NCBI GenBank assembly: GCA_963842725.1
Contig: CAWJHN010000004.1
Location: 682,001-746,000, forward strand
Direction of reading: 5' to 3'
Origin: UBA10649 sp963842725
GTDB taxonomy: Bacteria; Actinomycetota; Actinomycetes; S36-B12
DNA length: 64,000 nucleotides
The notes beneath the pieces are model-generated. The model did no database searches and was not told the origin of the DNA. It saw only the letters and a program-made list of their open reading frames with translations. Positions 16,533 through 25,186 of the stretch are shown here, piece after piece. A program made the position numbers and the translations under genes. How positions within the stretch are numbered: position 1 is the first letter of the stretch; the number at the start of each line of letters is the position of its first letter.

Positions 16533-17474
16533 ATGCGGTTGCGGCGCCGCGAGGCGCCCCCCCTCAGGTGGTCGGTCGTGATCTCGGCACCGAAGGGCGA
16601 GGACGGGGCTCGCTGGGGCGACACGTGGTTCGCGTCCGACCTCGTCGAAGCGCTGAATCGGGCGGGGCAGCAGGCGAGGACGGTCTTCCGCGGCGGCGCC
16701 ACCAGCGAGTCACGCGAGACGGATGACGTGGTGCTCGTCCTGCGCGGACTGCGTCGCGTCGTGCCCCGGCGGGGCAACGCGACCTGGCTCCTGTGGGTCA
16801 TCAGCCATCCCGAGCTCGTGGCGCCGGACGAGCCGGCCGAGTACGACGGCGTCTTCGCCGCCAGCGAGCACTGGCACCGAGGCCAGTCGGAGGAGTTCGG
16901 CGTGCCGGTCACCCCTCTGCTTCAGGCCACGAACCCCCGGCGCTTCACGCCTTCGGCCGCCGTGCCGGACACCGGCGAGCCGGTGCTGTTCGTGGGATCC
17001 ACCCGGGGCGAGTACCGACTGGCTGTGCGCGCGGTCGTTGCTGCCGGGCTCGACGTGTCGGTGTTCGGCGTCGGATGGGAGGAGTACCTCCCGTCCGGAC
17101 GGGTTCGCGGCGAGTTCATCCCCAACGACGAGCTCCCGGCCGCCTACGCGGCTGCGGGCGTGGTCCTGAACGATCACTGGGCGGACATGGCCACCGAGGG
17201 ATTCCTCTCGAACCGCCTGTTCGACGCGACCGCCACCGCCACCCGAGTCCTCAGCGACCATGCCACCGGGCTGCACGAGGTCTTCGGTCCCGATGTGGTG
17301 ACGTATCGCGACGACGCCGACCTGGTCGACGTCCTCTCTCGTCCGCGAGACGACGCGTTCCCGTCCCGTGCGAGCCGGCTGCAGCTCGCCGAGCGGGTGG
17401 CCAGGGATCACAGCTTCGACGCCCGGGCCGCCACGCTCATCCGGCGCGCCCAGGAGCTTCGGGGCCTCCGATGA
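16533..17474 (+). CDS. GT-B fold glycosyltransferase (group 1-like C-terminal domain)
   Basis: A 313-residue soluble protein. The second half resembles the Glyco_trans_1_2 domain (DVSVFGVGWEEYL, GEFIPNDELPAAYAAAGVVL, and GFLSNRLFDATATATRVLSD), in which the last segments bind the nucleotide sugar. The N-terminal half is a compact Rossmann-like domain. ATG 16533 directly follows an in-frame GTG, and either could be used. It overlaps the next gene by 4 nt. No specific function can be assigned beyond glycosyl transfer in this cluster. Confidence 0.78.
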   Translation: MRLRRREAPPLRWSVVISAPKGEDGARWGDTWFASDLVEALNRAGQQARTVFRGGATSESRETDDVVLVLRGLRRVVPRRGNATWLLWVISHPELVAPDEPAEYDGVFAASEHWHRGQSEEFGVPVTPLLQATNPRRFTPSAAVPDTGEPVLFVGSTRGEYRLAVRAVVAAGLDVSVFGVGWEEYLPSGRVRGEFIPNDELPAAYAAAGVVLNDHWADMATEGFLSNRLFDATATATRVLSDHATGLHEVFGPDVVTYRDDADLVDVLSRPRDDAFPSRASRLQLAERVARDHSFDARAATLIRRAQELRGLR

Positions 17475-20278
17475 CCCCCGACGTCAGCGTGGTCGTCATC
17501 TCCTTCAACGACGCGGGACGCCTGCCGCGCGCCCTCGCCTCGCTCCAGCGGCAGACCCTGCGCGCGCTGGAGATCATCGTCGTCGACGACGCCTCCACCG
17601 ACGACACCGAGGCGGTCGTGCGGAACATCGCTGACACAGATCCCCGCATCAGGTACGAGCGGCTGCCCGCGAACTCCGGAGGCTGCAGTGCCCCCCGGAA
17701 CCGGGGCATCGACCTCGCCACGGCCCCGTGGATCATGTTCTGCGACTCCGATGACGAGTACGAGCGGCATGCGTGCAAGAACCTGCTGCAGGCGGCGGAG
17801 CGACTTGATGCCGAGGTCGTCTGCGGCACGGCGGAGCGCGTGGACGCCAGGTCCGGGCGCACGCGCCGCTGGCGTCCGGACGTCCATGACGACGTGCGCG
17901 TCGCAGACGGGCTGGCCGACTTCGCCGAGCTGCTCTACGACACCATCTCGGTGAACAAGATCTACCACCGCGACCTGTTGGAGCGCAACGGAATTCGCTT
18001 TCCCGAAGGGCTGCTCTTCGAGGATCAGCTGTTCACGCTGGAGGCGATGGCGTCTGCGCGGCGTGTCGCCGCCATCCCCGAGGTGGTCTACCGGTGGTAC
18101 GTCGATCGGCTCAGTGACGAGCCGTCGATCACGCAGCGTCGCAACGAGGCCCGGAACGTCGAGAGCCGCATCGAGGTCAACCGGCGCATCGATGCCTACC
18201 TGTCGGAGCACGGCCTTCAGCGGGTCCAGGTCGTGAAGGACCTCAAGTTCCTCAAGCACGACCTGTACCTGTACCTGGCGTCGATGCTGGATGCCGACGA
18301 CGAGACAGCCCTGTCGCTCATGGCCCGCCTCCGTCCGTACGTGGCCGGGGTCAACCTGGAACCCGCCTGGCAGGTGCGTCCCGTGCTGCGGGTCGCGATC
18401 TACCACCTGCTGATCGGCGACCTCGACGGCGTCCGATCGGCCATGCGCTTCGTCAAGTGGGCCTCGGTGGTGGACCAGCCGATCGTGGCCTCGAGGGGGC
18501 GGGAGATGTGGGGCTGCGAGCACCTGGGTGCCGGTCCGGCGGCCGCGGGCTTCGGGGCAGACCAATGGCTCGACGTCACGGACCTGCGCATCCTGTCGAT
18601 CCCGTTCACTCAGCGCCGGTTCCTGCACCGGGTCGACAGCGTCCGCTTCGCCGGGGGCGAGCTGCACGTCGACGGGTCGACCGTCGACTACGACGGCTCC
18701 CTCGGCGAGGTGGACGGACTGGAACTGCGCCTGCTGACCGGGGCCGGCGGTACGGCCATGACGGTTCCGGCCCGGTGGTCCGGTCGCGACGGAACGCGCT
18801 GGACGTGGCGCGCGAGCGGACCGGTCCGGGACGGGATCGGGCGGCGGCTGGACAGCCGGGATCGCGGGACGCTGGCACTTGCGCTTCGTCGTGGCGGACT
18901 GGTGAATGCGACGAGTGCGAGGGCCACGGAGGAATCCGCGCCACGGATCCGCGTGCCGTTTCCCGGACGTCCGGCACGGGCCGGAGTCGACGCGATCGAG
19001 CTGCACCCGCACGACCATGGGGCCGTGGGCTGGCGCGCCGTGACCTCCTCGCCAGTTCGCAGCGGGCTGGCCTCGATCCGACACGCATGGTTCACGATCC
19101 CGGGCGCGCGCCGGGCGGCCACGGTCGTTTCGCTGGTGCGCCGCGACTGGATGCCGGCCGTGATCCATCGACTGGGGGGAGCGCTTCCGCCCAAGCAGCT
19201 CGCGCTGTTCGAGAGCGATGCGGGCCGCACGGCCAGCGGCAACGCCCGGGCGATAAGCGAGGCCCTGAGCCAGCTGCATCCGCGGATCGAGCAGGCATGG
19301 GTCTACCGCGCCGATCCGTCGCGGGCACCCGCCTTCGCGACGTCGGTCGAGCGCCTCAGCCTCCGGCACCACTGGCTCGCATCGCGCGCGCGTCTCTGGG
19401 TCGACGACGGCACGGCACCTCTGACGGTTCGCAAGCCCGCCCAGACGGTGTCGGTGTTCGCCGGCGGCGGGGTGCCGGTGCATCGAATCGGACTCGACGA
19501 CCCGAGCGTCCTGGTGAGCAAGGGTGACGTGCGCGACGTGCGTCGCCGATCCCGGCGGTGGGGCGTGGCGCTCACCCCGTCAGCCTTCGCCTCGGACGTC
19601 ACGGCTCGCGCCTTCGACTACCGCGGTCGGGTGGCCGAGGTCGGGCTCATGCGTGCGGATGACGCCGTTCGATCCCGTTCGGACGTCGCCGCGATCGAGG
19701 CGCTTCGCCAGCGGCTCGATCTGCCGACGGACCGGCGCATCGTCCTGTACGCGCCGGCGTCGAGGCGAGACGACCGCGACGGGACCGGTTCGCCCATCGA
19801 CCTCGATGAATGGGCCGCCCGCCTCGGCGCGCGCGCCTACCTGCTGCTTCGTCCGCCACCGTCCGGGAGCTTCACGGTGCCGACGGCGCTGCGCTTCGCG
19901 ATCCGCGACCTCGGCGACACGGACGACCTGATGGACTTCCTGGCCGCGTCCGACCTGTTCGTGTCCGACTACTCCTGGCTCATCGGCGATGCGGCGCTCG
20001 CCGCGCTGCCGGTCGTGCTCTACCAGCCGGACCGCGAGATGTACGTGAACCGCACCCGCGGTGTCTATGCGGGGCTCGGCGACGTGGGCCCCGCCTTCGA
20101 TGACCTCGCGGGGCTGATCGCGAGCGTGGACGAGTGGCTCGACGACCCTGGGCAGTGGGAATCGCGGTGGTCCGAGAGGCGAGCCGCCTTCGCGGCGGAT
20201 CGCTGCGGACCGCCGGACGGCGCCTCAGCCGATCGCGCCGTCGACGCCTTCCTCGGGCCGATGGGTGCGTCGTCGTGA
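17471..20278 (+). CDS. Bifunctional GT2 glycosyltransferase / CDP-glycerol glycerophosphotransferase-like protein
   Basis: A 935-residue fusion. Residues 1-230 are a GT2 domain (VSVVVISFNDAGRLPRALAS, the CDSDDEYE metal site near residue 95, and LLFEDQLFTLEAM). The middle 250 residues are not recognised. The C-terminal part, from about residue 560, resembles the TagB/TagF polymerase family (PKQLALFES, SEALSQLHP, VLYAPASRRDD, and DLFVSDYSWLIGDAALAALPVVLY). This family transfers glycerol- or ribitol-phosphate from CDP-alcohols in teichoic acid synthesis. The fusion suggests a protein that adds both a sugar and a polyol phosphate to the repeat unit; the order of action is unknown. Confidence 0.87.
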   Translation: MTPDVSVVVISFNDAGRLPRALASLQRQTLRALEIIVVDDASTDDTEAVVRNIADTDPRIRYERLPANSGGCSAPRNRGIDLATAPWIMFCDSDDEYERHACKNLLQAAERLDAEVVCGTAERVDARSGRTRRWRPDVHDDVRVADGLADFAELLYDTISVNKIYHRDLLERNGIRFPEGLLFEDQLFTLEAMASARRVAAIPEVVYRWYVDRLSDEPSITQRRNEARNVESRIEVNRRIDAYLSEHGLQRVQVVKDLKFLKHDLYLYLASMLDADDETALSLMARLRPYVAGVNLEPAWQVRPVLRVAIYHLLIGDLDGVRSAMRFVKWASVVDQPIVASRGREMWGCEHLGAGPAAAGFGADQWLDVTDLRILSIPFTQRRFLHRVDSVRFAGGELHVDGSTVDYDGSLGEVDGLELRLLTGAGGTAMTVPARWSGRDGTRWTWRASGPVRDGIGRRLDSRDRGTLALALRRGGLVNATSARATEESAPRIRVPFPGRPARAGVDAIELHPHDHGAVGWRAVTSSPVRSGLASIRHAWFTIPGARRAATVVSLVRRDWMPAVIHRLGGALPPKQLALFESDAGRTASGNARAISEALSQLHPRIEQAWVYRADPSRAPAFATSVERLSLRHHWLASRARLWVDDGTAPLTVRKPAQTVSVFAGGGVPVHRIGLDDPSVLVSKGDVRDVRRRSRRWGVALTPSAFASDVTARAFDYRGRVAEVGLMRADDAVRSRSDVAAIEALRQRLDLPTDRRIVLYAPASRRDDRDGTGSPIDLDEWAARLGARAYLLLRPPPSGSFTVPTALRFAIRDLGDTDDLMDFLAASDLFVSDYSWLIGDAALAALPVVLYQPDREMYVNRTRGVYAGLGDVGPAFDDLAGLIASVDEWLDDPGQWESRWSERRAAFAADRCGPPDGASADRAVDAFLGPMGASS

Positions 20279-21423
20279 GCCTCCCGCGGATCGTGCTGAT
20301 GGCCAACAACATCGACGAGGTCGGTGGCGCCCAGCGAGTCGTCCACGTCATCGCCCAGCGGCTGGGGGAGCGGGGTCATCCCGTGGACCTCGTCGGGGTG
20401 GCTCCCGTCGAGCCGAGGCACGCCTACGTCAGTGATCCGGCGTTCCGGCGCTTCACGCTGATGCCGGAGCCCTGGCCCGCTCCGCCGCCGGACGCGCGCC
20501 TCACCACCAGGCTCCGGCCATCGGTCCGCCGCCTCATCGCCCGGCGCGCGGCGCTGCGAGCGGCGGCCGTGAGCCGCCTCGGGGACGTCCTCCGCGATGG
20601 CCCGCCAGGGATCGTGGTGACGGCGCAGCTGTGGGCCATGGAGCACCTCGCCGAGGTGCCGCACGACGACTGGGCGGTCATCGGCCAGTATCACTCGTCG
20701 TTCGAGGCGGCGGCGGCCGGACGCGATCTCGCACGTGCCCTGACCCTGTATGCGGACGTCGACGTCGTGGCGCTCCTCACGGCCGCCGACGCCTCCGCCT
20801 TCCGGCGCGCGGGGCTGAACTCGACGACCTGGCTGCCCAACCCCCTCGCGTTCTGGCCGGATGCAGCTGCGGTTCCGGCCGAAGGGGACACCGTCTTGTA
20901 CCTGGGCCGGCTGTCGGCGGAGAAGGGCGTGCGGTTCCTCATCGATGCGTGGGGGCTGATCGCGGACGGCCACCCGGGGTGGACCCTGCGCCTCGTCGGC
21001 TCGGGCCCCGACGAGGCAGCCCTGCGCAAGCAGGCAGCGGGGGTGCCCCAGGGTGCCGACCGCATCGTCTTCGCCCCGCCGGTCACCGACGCCGAGGCCG
21101 AGTTGAGCCGCGCCGACATCGTGGCCCTGCCCTCGTTGACCGAGGGACTGCCCCTGGTGCTGGCGGAGGCCATGGCGGTCGGCCTGCCGTGCGTGGCGAC
21201 CGACTGCTCGGCTGGCGTGCGCCTGCTGAGCGGCGAGGGCGAGGATGCAGTGCTGGTCCCGCGGGCCGACGCAGCGGCCCTGGCCGGTGCATTGTCGGGG
21301 CTGATGTCGGATCCGGGCCGCCGAGCGAGCCTTGGCGGCCGCGCTCGCGAGTCCGTGCGTCGGTACCGCGTGGACGAGGTCATCGACGCGTGGGAGCGGC
21401 TCATAGCGTCCGTCCTGCGCTAG
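20275..21423 (+). CDS. Glycosyltransferase family 4 (group 1) protein
   Basis: A 382-residue GT-B enzyme. The N-terminus shows the glycine-rich acceptor loop (MANNIDEVGGAQRVVHVIAQ), and the C-terminal half carries VLYLGRLSAEKGVRFLIDA and the E-x7-E donor motif (EGLPLVLAEAMAVGLP). GTG 20275 overlaps the preceding stop by 4 nt. This is the last gene of the + strand glycosyltransferase run, before a hairpin region and two convergent genes. Confidence 0.9.
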   Translation: MSLPRIVLMANNIDEVGGAQRVVHVIAQRLGERGHPVDLVGVAPVEPRHAYVSDPAFRRFTLMPEPWPAPPPDARLTTRLRPSVRRLIARRAALRAAAVSRLGDVLRDGPPGIVVTAQLWAMEHLAEVPHDDWAVIGQYHSSFEAAAAGRDLARALTLYADVDVVALLTAADASAFRRAGLNSTTWLPNPLAFWPDAAAVPAEGDTVLYLGRLSAEKGVRFLIDAWGLIADGHPGWTLRLVGSGPDEAALRKQAAGVPQGADRIVFAPPVTDAEAELSRADIVALPSLTEGLPLVLAEAMAVGLPCVATDCSAGVRLLSGEGEDAVLVPRADAAALAGALSGLMSDPGRRASLGGRARESVRRYRVDEVIDAWERLIASVLR

Positions 21424-21441
21424 CCCCGTCCTCCCTCCTCG

Positions 21442-21501
21442 GCGAGCGGGGAGATGTCGGGGTCGAATTCGCCGGGAGCACCCCGACAACTCCCCTCTCG
21501 G
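21442..21501. terminator. Imperfect inverted repeat between convergent genes
   Basis: Arms at 21442-21463 and 21480-21501 pair along about 22 bp with three mismatches. The element sits between the ends of the + strand GT4 gene and the - strand nucleotidyltransferase gene and could terminate both. A G-rich stretch follows; there is no clear T tract. Confidence 0.55.
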
Positions 21502-21546
21502 CAAAGCAGTTGGGGAGGGGGAGGGGAGTGCTGTGCGGGGGTTGGG

Positions 21547-22236
21547 CTAGAGGTGCTGGTTCGCGCGGGAGAGGTCCTCTTCGAAGTCCACCTCGACGGC
21601 GAACAGGTCACGGATGTCGAACGGCACGACGCGGGCGCCGTCCTTCTCGATCATCAGCTCGACGCCGCGCTCGAAGTAGTCGGAGTCGGCGCACTCGGCC
21701 AGTCGCTCGATCAGGCTCGCCTTGTCCGCCGCGCTCACGTAGTTGATCCCCACCGACTCACCGAGGGCATCGACCACGGTCTTGGACAGCTCGTCGACGA
21801 ACCCGTCGGCATCGACCGTGTACTTGACCTCCTCCTCGCCGACGACGGCCGTGTTCACGCAGATGAACGACTGCTCGTCGGCGATCAGCCCCTTGACGCG
21901 CTCGAGCACCTGTGGGTCGAAGACCACATCGCCGTTCATCCACAGCACTCCGCCGTCGGTGGACTGCCGCAGGGCCTTGAGCAGGCTGCGGTTGGTGTTC
22001 GTCTGGTCGTAGCTCTCGTTGTAGACGTAGCCGACATTCGGGAAGGCCTCGATGATCAGCTCGAGCTTGAAGCCGATCACGGTCGTGATGCGCAGGTCGT
22101 CGAAGGCGGCGATGAGGTTGTCCATCTGCTGCTGCATGATCGTGCGGCCATCGGACAGCGGGGTGAGGGGCTTGGGCCACGGCCGCCCCAGGCGCGTGCC
22201 CATGCCGGCGGCCAGGATCACTGCTTGCACGGTCAT
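21547..22236 (-). CDS. Sugar/polyol-phosphate nucleotidyltransferase, LicC-like
   Basis: A 229-residue nucleotidyltransferase. The N-terminal signature is QAVILAAGMGTRLGRPWPKP, with a metal-binding aspartate in LWMNGDVVF near residue 101. Size and sequence resemble the phosphocholine/polyol-phosphate cytidylyltransferase group rather than the longer hexose-1-phosphate enzymes. It probably makes a CDP-activated alcohol for the two CDP-alcohol transferases or the glycerophosphotransferase-like proteins nearby. It overlaps the upstream gene by 4 nt. The exact alcohol is unknown. Confidence 0.82.
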   Translation of the reverse strand: MTVQAVILAAGMGTRLGRPWPKPLTPLSDGRTIMQQQMDNLIAAFDDLRITTVIGFKLELIIEAFPNVGYVYNESYDQTNTNRSLLKALRQSTDGGVLWMNGDVVFDPQVLERVKGLIADEQSFICVNTAVVGEEEVKYTVDADGFVDELSKTVVDALGESVGINYVSAADKASLIERLAECADSDYFERGVELMIEKDGARVVPFDIRDLFAVEVDFEEDLSRANQHL

Positions 22237-23501
22237 GCGTTCTCCTCGACGACGCGAACGCGGCTCAGCTCGTGCAAGGCCGCATCGTGGTAGTGGATGG
22301 CGTTCTTGAGCTCCTCCCAGAAGCGCACGGTGCTCTGCCCGGGCGCCAGCGAGTCGAAGTACAGGTCGCGCAGTTCGGTGCGTCGCTCGCGCATGGGGTC
22401 GTCGCGGAGCGCGGTCGCAAGGTCCTGCTCCAGCGTCGCGATGGTGGACTCGTCGACCACGAGCGCCCCCGAGGCCACGGGTGCGTCCTCGAGCAGTCGT
22501 AGCCGGTTCGTGCGCCGGTCGCTGAGGGCAAGTGGCGCGTCCGGACGCAGGTACAGATGGTCCAGGCTCACGCTGGAGACATCGGCGATCATGAGGTCGG
22601 TGTCGCGAATGACGCCGAGGACGTCCCCCCGCAGCAGGACCGCGTGACCGCGGGACGGATCGGCCGCCGCCGCCCTCTCGAGGCGCTTGACCACCTCGGC
22701 GTGCCCCCGGCTGACGCCGGCGTCGTCGGACTCCGCGACGCGCGGATGGGGCTTGTAGACGACGCGCGCACCGGGCTGGGCGAGGGCCGCCGCGACGATG
22801 CGGGGTCCGTAGCGGTCCACGGAGGTGTAGTTGTTGGCATCGTCCTCGCCCTCCCAGGTGGGGGCGTAGGTGATCGTCGGGCCGTCGAAGGGGGGCAGGG
22901 CGCTGGGCACCTCGAGGTCCAGCTGCGGACGCCCGACGCGAACCAGGTGCGACGGGTCGAACCAGGCGAGGGCGGCCGCGTGACGCCGGACGGCGGCCTC
23001 ACCGGCGACGAAGACCTTGTCGTAGGCCTTGGCCTGGTTGCTGACCATGCAGATCTTGTCGCTCTCGCCGTGATTCACGTGGATGTGCACGGCCTGCTGG
23101 AACGACAGCGACTGGAAGTTGGTCCAGCCGTTGTTGACGTACACCACGGCGTGGAAGTCGGCCCGGTCGTACAGCGCCATCAGGATCTCGTAGCGCGGCA
23201 CCAGCAGGACGCGCAGGGACGTGATGCCGAGCAGGGCGCGGTAGGTCTCGATGTGGCGCACCACCACGATCGTGGTCATGTCCGGGCTGGCCTCGAAGAC
23301 GGGCAGCCACTGCGTGAGCTGGTACAGCTTGAGCGGGCCATCGGCGAAGTAGAGGGCCACGTCGGCGCTCGGCACCGCAGACAGGTCGAATCCCTCTGCC
23401 TCCACGGCACCGAACTCGCGCATGCGGCGCGCCGCTCCGCGCGCCGCCTTCTTGGCGAAGCGATGCATGGCCCCGCCGCCTGACTTGCCTGGTGTCGTCA
23501 C
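22233..23501 (-). CDS. CDP-glycerol glycerophosphotransferase family protein (TagB-like)
   Basis: A 422-residue protein. The C-terminal half has the family pattern ITYAPTWEGEDDANNYTS, ARVVYKPHPR and DTDLMIADVSSVSLDHLYL. The N-terminal half contains the acceptor-side motif VHIHVNHGESDK. Such enzymes prime or polymerise polyol phosphate chains on undecaprenyl-linked disaccharides at the inner membrane face. GTG 23501 follows a GGCGGAG site; an internal ATG at 23468 is possible. It is coupled to the nucleotidyltransferase by ATGA and divergent from the exporter permease. Confidence 0.87.
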   Translation of the reverse strand: MTTPGKSGGGAMHRFAKKAARGAARRMREFGAVEAEGFDLSAVPSADVALYFADGPLKLYQLTQWLPVFEASPDMTTIVVVRHIETYRALLGITSLRVLLVPRYEILMALYDRADFHAVVYVNNGWTNFQSLSFQQAVHIHVNHGESDKICMVSNQAKAYDKVFVAGEAAVRRHAAALAWFDPSHLVRVGRPQLDLEVPSALPPFDGPTITYAPTWEGEDDANNYTSVDRYGPRIVAAALAQPGARVVYKPHPRVAESDDAGVSRGHAEVVKRLERAAAADPSRGHAVLLRGDVLGVIRDTDLMIADVSSVSLDHLYLRPDAPLALSDRRTNRLRLLEDAPVASGALVVDESTIATLEQDLATALRDDPMRERRTELRDLYFDSLAPGQSTVRFWEELKNAIHYHDAALHELSRVRVVEENA

Positions 23502-23564
23502 TGTCTCCGCCTGCTGTCGTGTGGCAACCGCGTGGCACCTGACTGTGCGGCTACGGGTGTGACC

Positions 23565-23570
23565 TATCGT
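23565..23570 (+). promoter_or_regulatory. -10 element TATCGT of the leaderless exporter permease gene
   Basis: TATCGT, then 7 nt, then GTG 23578; no ribosome-binding site is present. It drives the exporter and downstream genes away from the TagB-like gene. Confidence 0.6.
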
Positions 23571-23577
23571 AACCAGC

Positions 23578-24351
23578 GTGCGATCTCTCTGGGAGCACCG
23601 TCAGGTGCTCCGCATGCTGGTCCTCCGCGACCTGCAGAAGCAGTACACGAAGTTCCGCCTGGGCTACCTGTGGACGCTGCTGGAGCCGCTGGGCATGTCG
23701 ATCGTGCTCTGGTTCGTGTTCTCGGTGCTCCTGGGGGCTCGCGCACTTGGCCTTCAGCCGTACCTGCTCTTCCTGTCGATCGCGATCCTGCCGTGGTGGT
23801 GGTTCACCAAGGGCGTCGCCGCGTCGACGCGGGTGTTCCGGCGTACGGGGGGCCAGCTCCGGATCAGCCTGCTGCCGACCGAGATCTGGGTGCTGCGCGT
23901 CCTGCTCGTGTCGATGATCGAATTCCTGTTCTCGCTCCCGGTGATCCTGGTCGCCATGATCGTCACGCGGACGTGGCCAGGCCCCTACATCGTGCTCTTC
24001 CCGGTCGCCGTCGCCCTCCAGTTCGTGCTGATGTACGGGCTGTCGCTCCTGATCTCCGCGGGATCGGTCGTGATCCCGGACCTCGCGCGCATCGTGCGCA
24101 TCGTCCTGCGGGCGATGTTCTACCTGTCGCCGGTGCTGTACTCGATCTCGAACATCCCCGAGTCGGTCCAGGGACTGGCTGCCCTGAACCCGCTGGTCGG
24201 CATCTTCGGCCTGTACCGCATCGGGTTCTGGCCGGAGGAGGTCGAGACCCTGACGGGGTACGGGATCTCGATCGGCATCAGCCTGGCGATCCTGGTCATC
24301 GGCATCGTCGTCTTCCGGCGCACCGAGCCGCGCATCCTGAAGGAGGCGTGA
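23578..24351 (+). CDS. ABC-2 type polysaccharide/teichoic acid export permease (TagG/Wzm-like)
   Basis: A 257-residue inner-membrane protein with an N-terminal amphipathic segment (LVLRDLQKQYTKFRLGYLW, the typical start of this family) and about six hydrophobic segments. The C-terminal region LSPVLYSISNIPESVQGLAALNP matches polysaccharide exporters. It would move the lipid-linked polymer across the membrane. Its ATPase partner should be the next gene, but that protein is catalytically degenerate. Confidence 0.9.
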   Translation: MRSLWEHRQVLRMLVLRDLQKQYTKFRLGYLWTLLEPLGMSIVLWFVFSVLLGARALGLQPYLLFLSIAILPWWWFTKGVAASTRVFRRTGGQLRISLLPTEIWVLRVLLVSMIEFLFSLPVILVAMIVTRTWPGPYIVLFPVAVALQFVLMYGLSLLISAGSVVIPDLARIVRIVLRAMFYLSPVLYSISNIPESVQGLAALNPLVGIFGLYRIGFWPEEVETLTGYGISIGISLAILVIGIVVFRRTEPRILKEA

Positions 24352-24352
24352 G

Positions 24353-25177
24353 ATGGCCCGCCAGCACCTGACCCCGGACCTGGCGTCCGTCGTCGAATTC
24401 GCAGACGCGGGCGTCCGGATGCCGCGGCGACGCCGGCGCAAGGGCGACGGACGGCGGCAGCGGCTGCGCCGGATCGCGGGGGAGGTCAAGCGTGATGAGG
24501 TCTGGCGCCTGCGCAACGCCACCTTCTCGATCGCCGAGGGCGAGTCCGTCGCGATCGTGGGCGGCAAGGGTTCCGGCCGCGAGGCCCTCCTTCGGCTCTC
24601 CGCCGGCACGCTCGTGCCCGACGAGGGCACGGTGGCCCGACGGATGCCGGTCATCCCGATGATCGACGTCGCGCGCTCGCTCGTGCGCCAGTACTCGGTC
24701 CGGCAGAACATCTACCTGGTCGGCGGGCTCCTCGGCATGACGCCCGAGCAGGTGGGCGAGGGCCTCGGTGACATCGTGTCCTTCGCCGGTGTCGAGCAGA
24801 TCCTCGACAAGTACCTCGGCACCGCGCCACCCGTGATCCGCCAGCGGCTCGCCTGGTCGATCGCCATGTCGACGCAGGCCCGTGCCTACGCCATCGAGCA
24901 GGTGCTGATCGTGGGCGAGCGCGACTTCCGGCAGCAGTGCTGGACCCGAGTCGACCGGATGCGCGAGGACGGCGTCACGTTCCTGCTCGCGTCCGACAGC
25001 CCTCGGCAGTTCCGGCGATTCTGCGACCGGGCGATCCTGCTCGACGAGGGCCGACTCGTGGCGCAGACGTCGGTTCCCGAGGCGATCGCGATGTTCCGCG
25101 AGCTGAGGCGACGCGACGCGCCAGCCGATGGAGGCACAGGCGAATCGGCGGCGGAGCCCGCGGACGACGACCTCTAG
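24353..25177 (+). CDS. TagH/Wzt-like ABC protein lacking catalytic motifs (pseudo-ATPase)
   Basis: A 274-residue protein that aligns along its length with the ATP-binding subunits of polysaccharide exporters (NIYLVGGLLGMTPEQVGEGLG, FRQQCWTRVDRMREDGVTF, CDRAILLDEGRLVA). Every catalytic element is changed. The P-loop is GGKGSGRE (residues 70-77), with Lys to Arg and Ser/Thr to Glu. The signature region is PPVI instead of SSGM. The Walker B Asp-Glu pair is Glu182-Gln183, and the switch histidine is Asp215. The reading frame is intact, starts 1 nt after the permease stop and has normal codon use, so it is unlikely to be a decaying pseudogene. A working ATPase would have to come from elsewhere. 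Confidence 0.85.
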   Translation: MARQHLTPDLASVVEFADAGVRMPRRRRRKGDGRRQRLRRIAGEVKRDEVWRLRNATFSIAEGESVAIVGGKGSGREALLRLSAGTLVPDEGTVARRMPVIPMIDVARSLVRQYSVRQNIYLVGGLLGMTPEQVGEGLGDIVSFAGVEQILDKYLGTAPPVIRQRLAWSIAMSTQARAYAIEQVLIVGERDFRQQCWTRVDRMREDGVTFLLASDSPRQFRRFCDRAILLDEGRLVAQTSVPEAIAMFRELRRRDAPADGGTGESAAEPADDDL

Positions 25178-25180
25178 GCT
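25175..25180 (+). promoter_or_regulatory. -10 element TAGGCT of the leaderless sulfotransferase-like gene
   Basis: TAGGCT overlaps the upstream stop codon and is followed by 6 nt and ATG 25187. This favours ATG 25187 over the in-frame GTG at 25181. Confidence 0.55.
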
Positions 25181-25186
25181 GTGCCC

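Noticed and set aside
24353..25177. Degenerate ABC gene as a decaying pseudogene.
   Set aside because: The frame is intact over the full family length, it is tightly spaced in the operon, and fold-defining segments are conserved.
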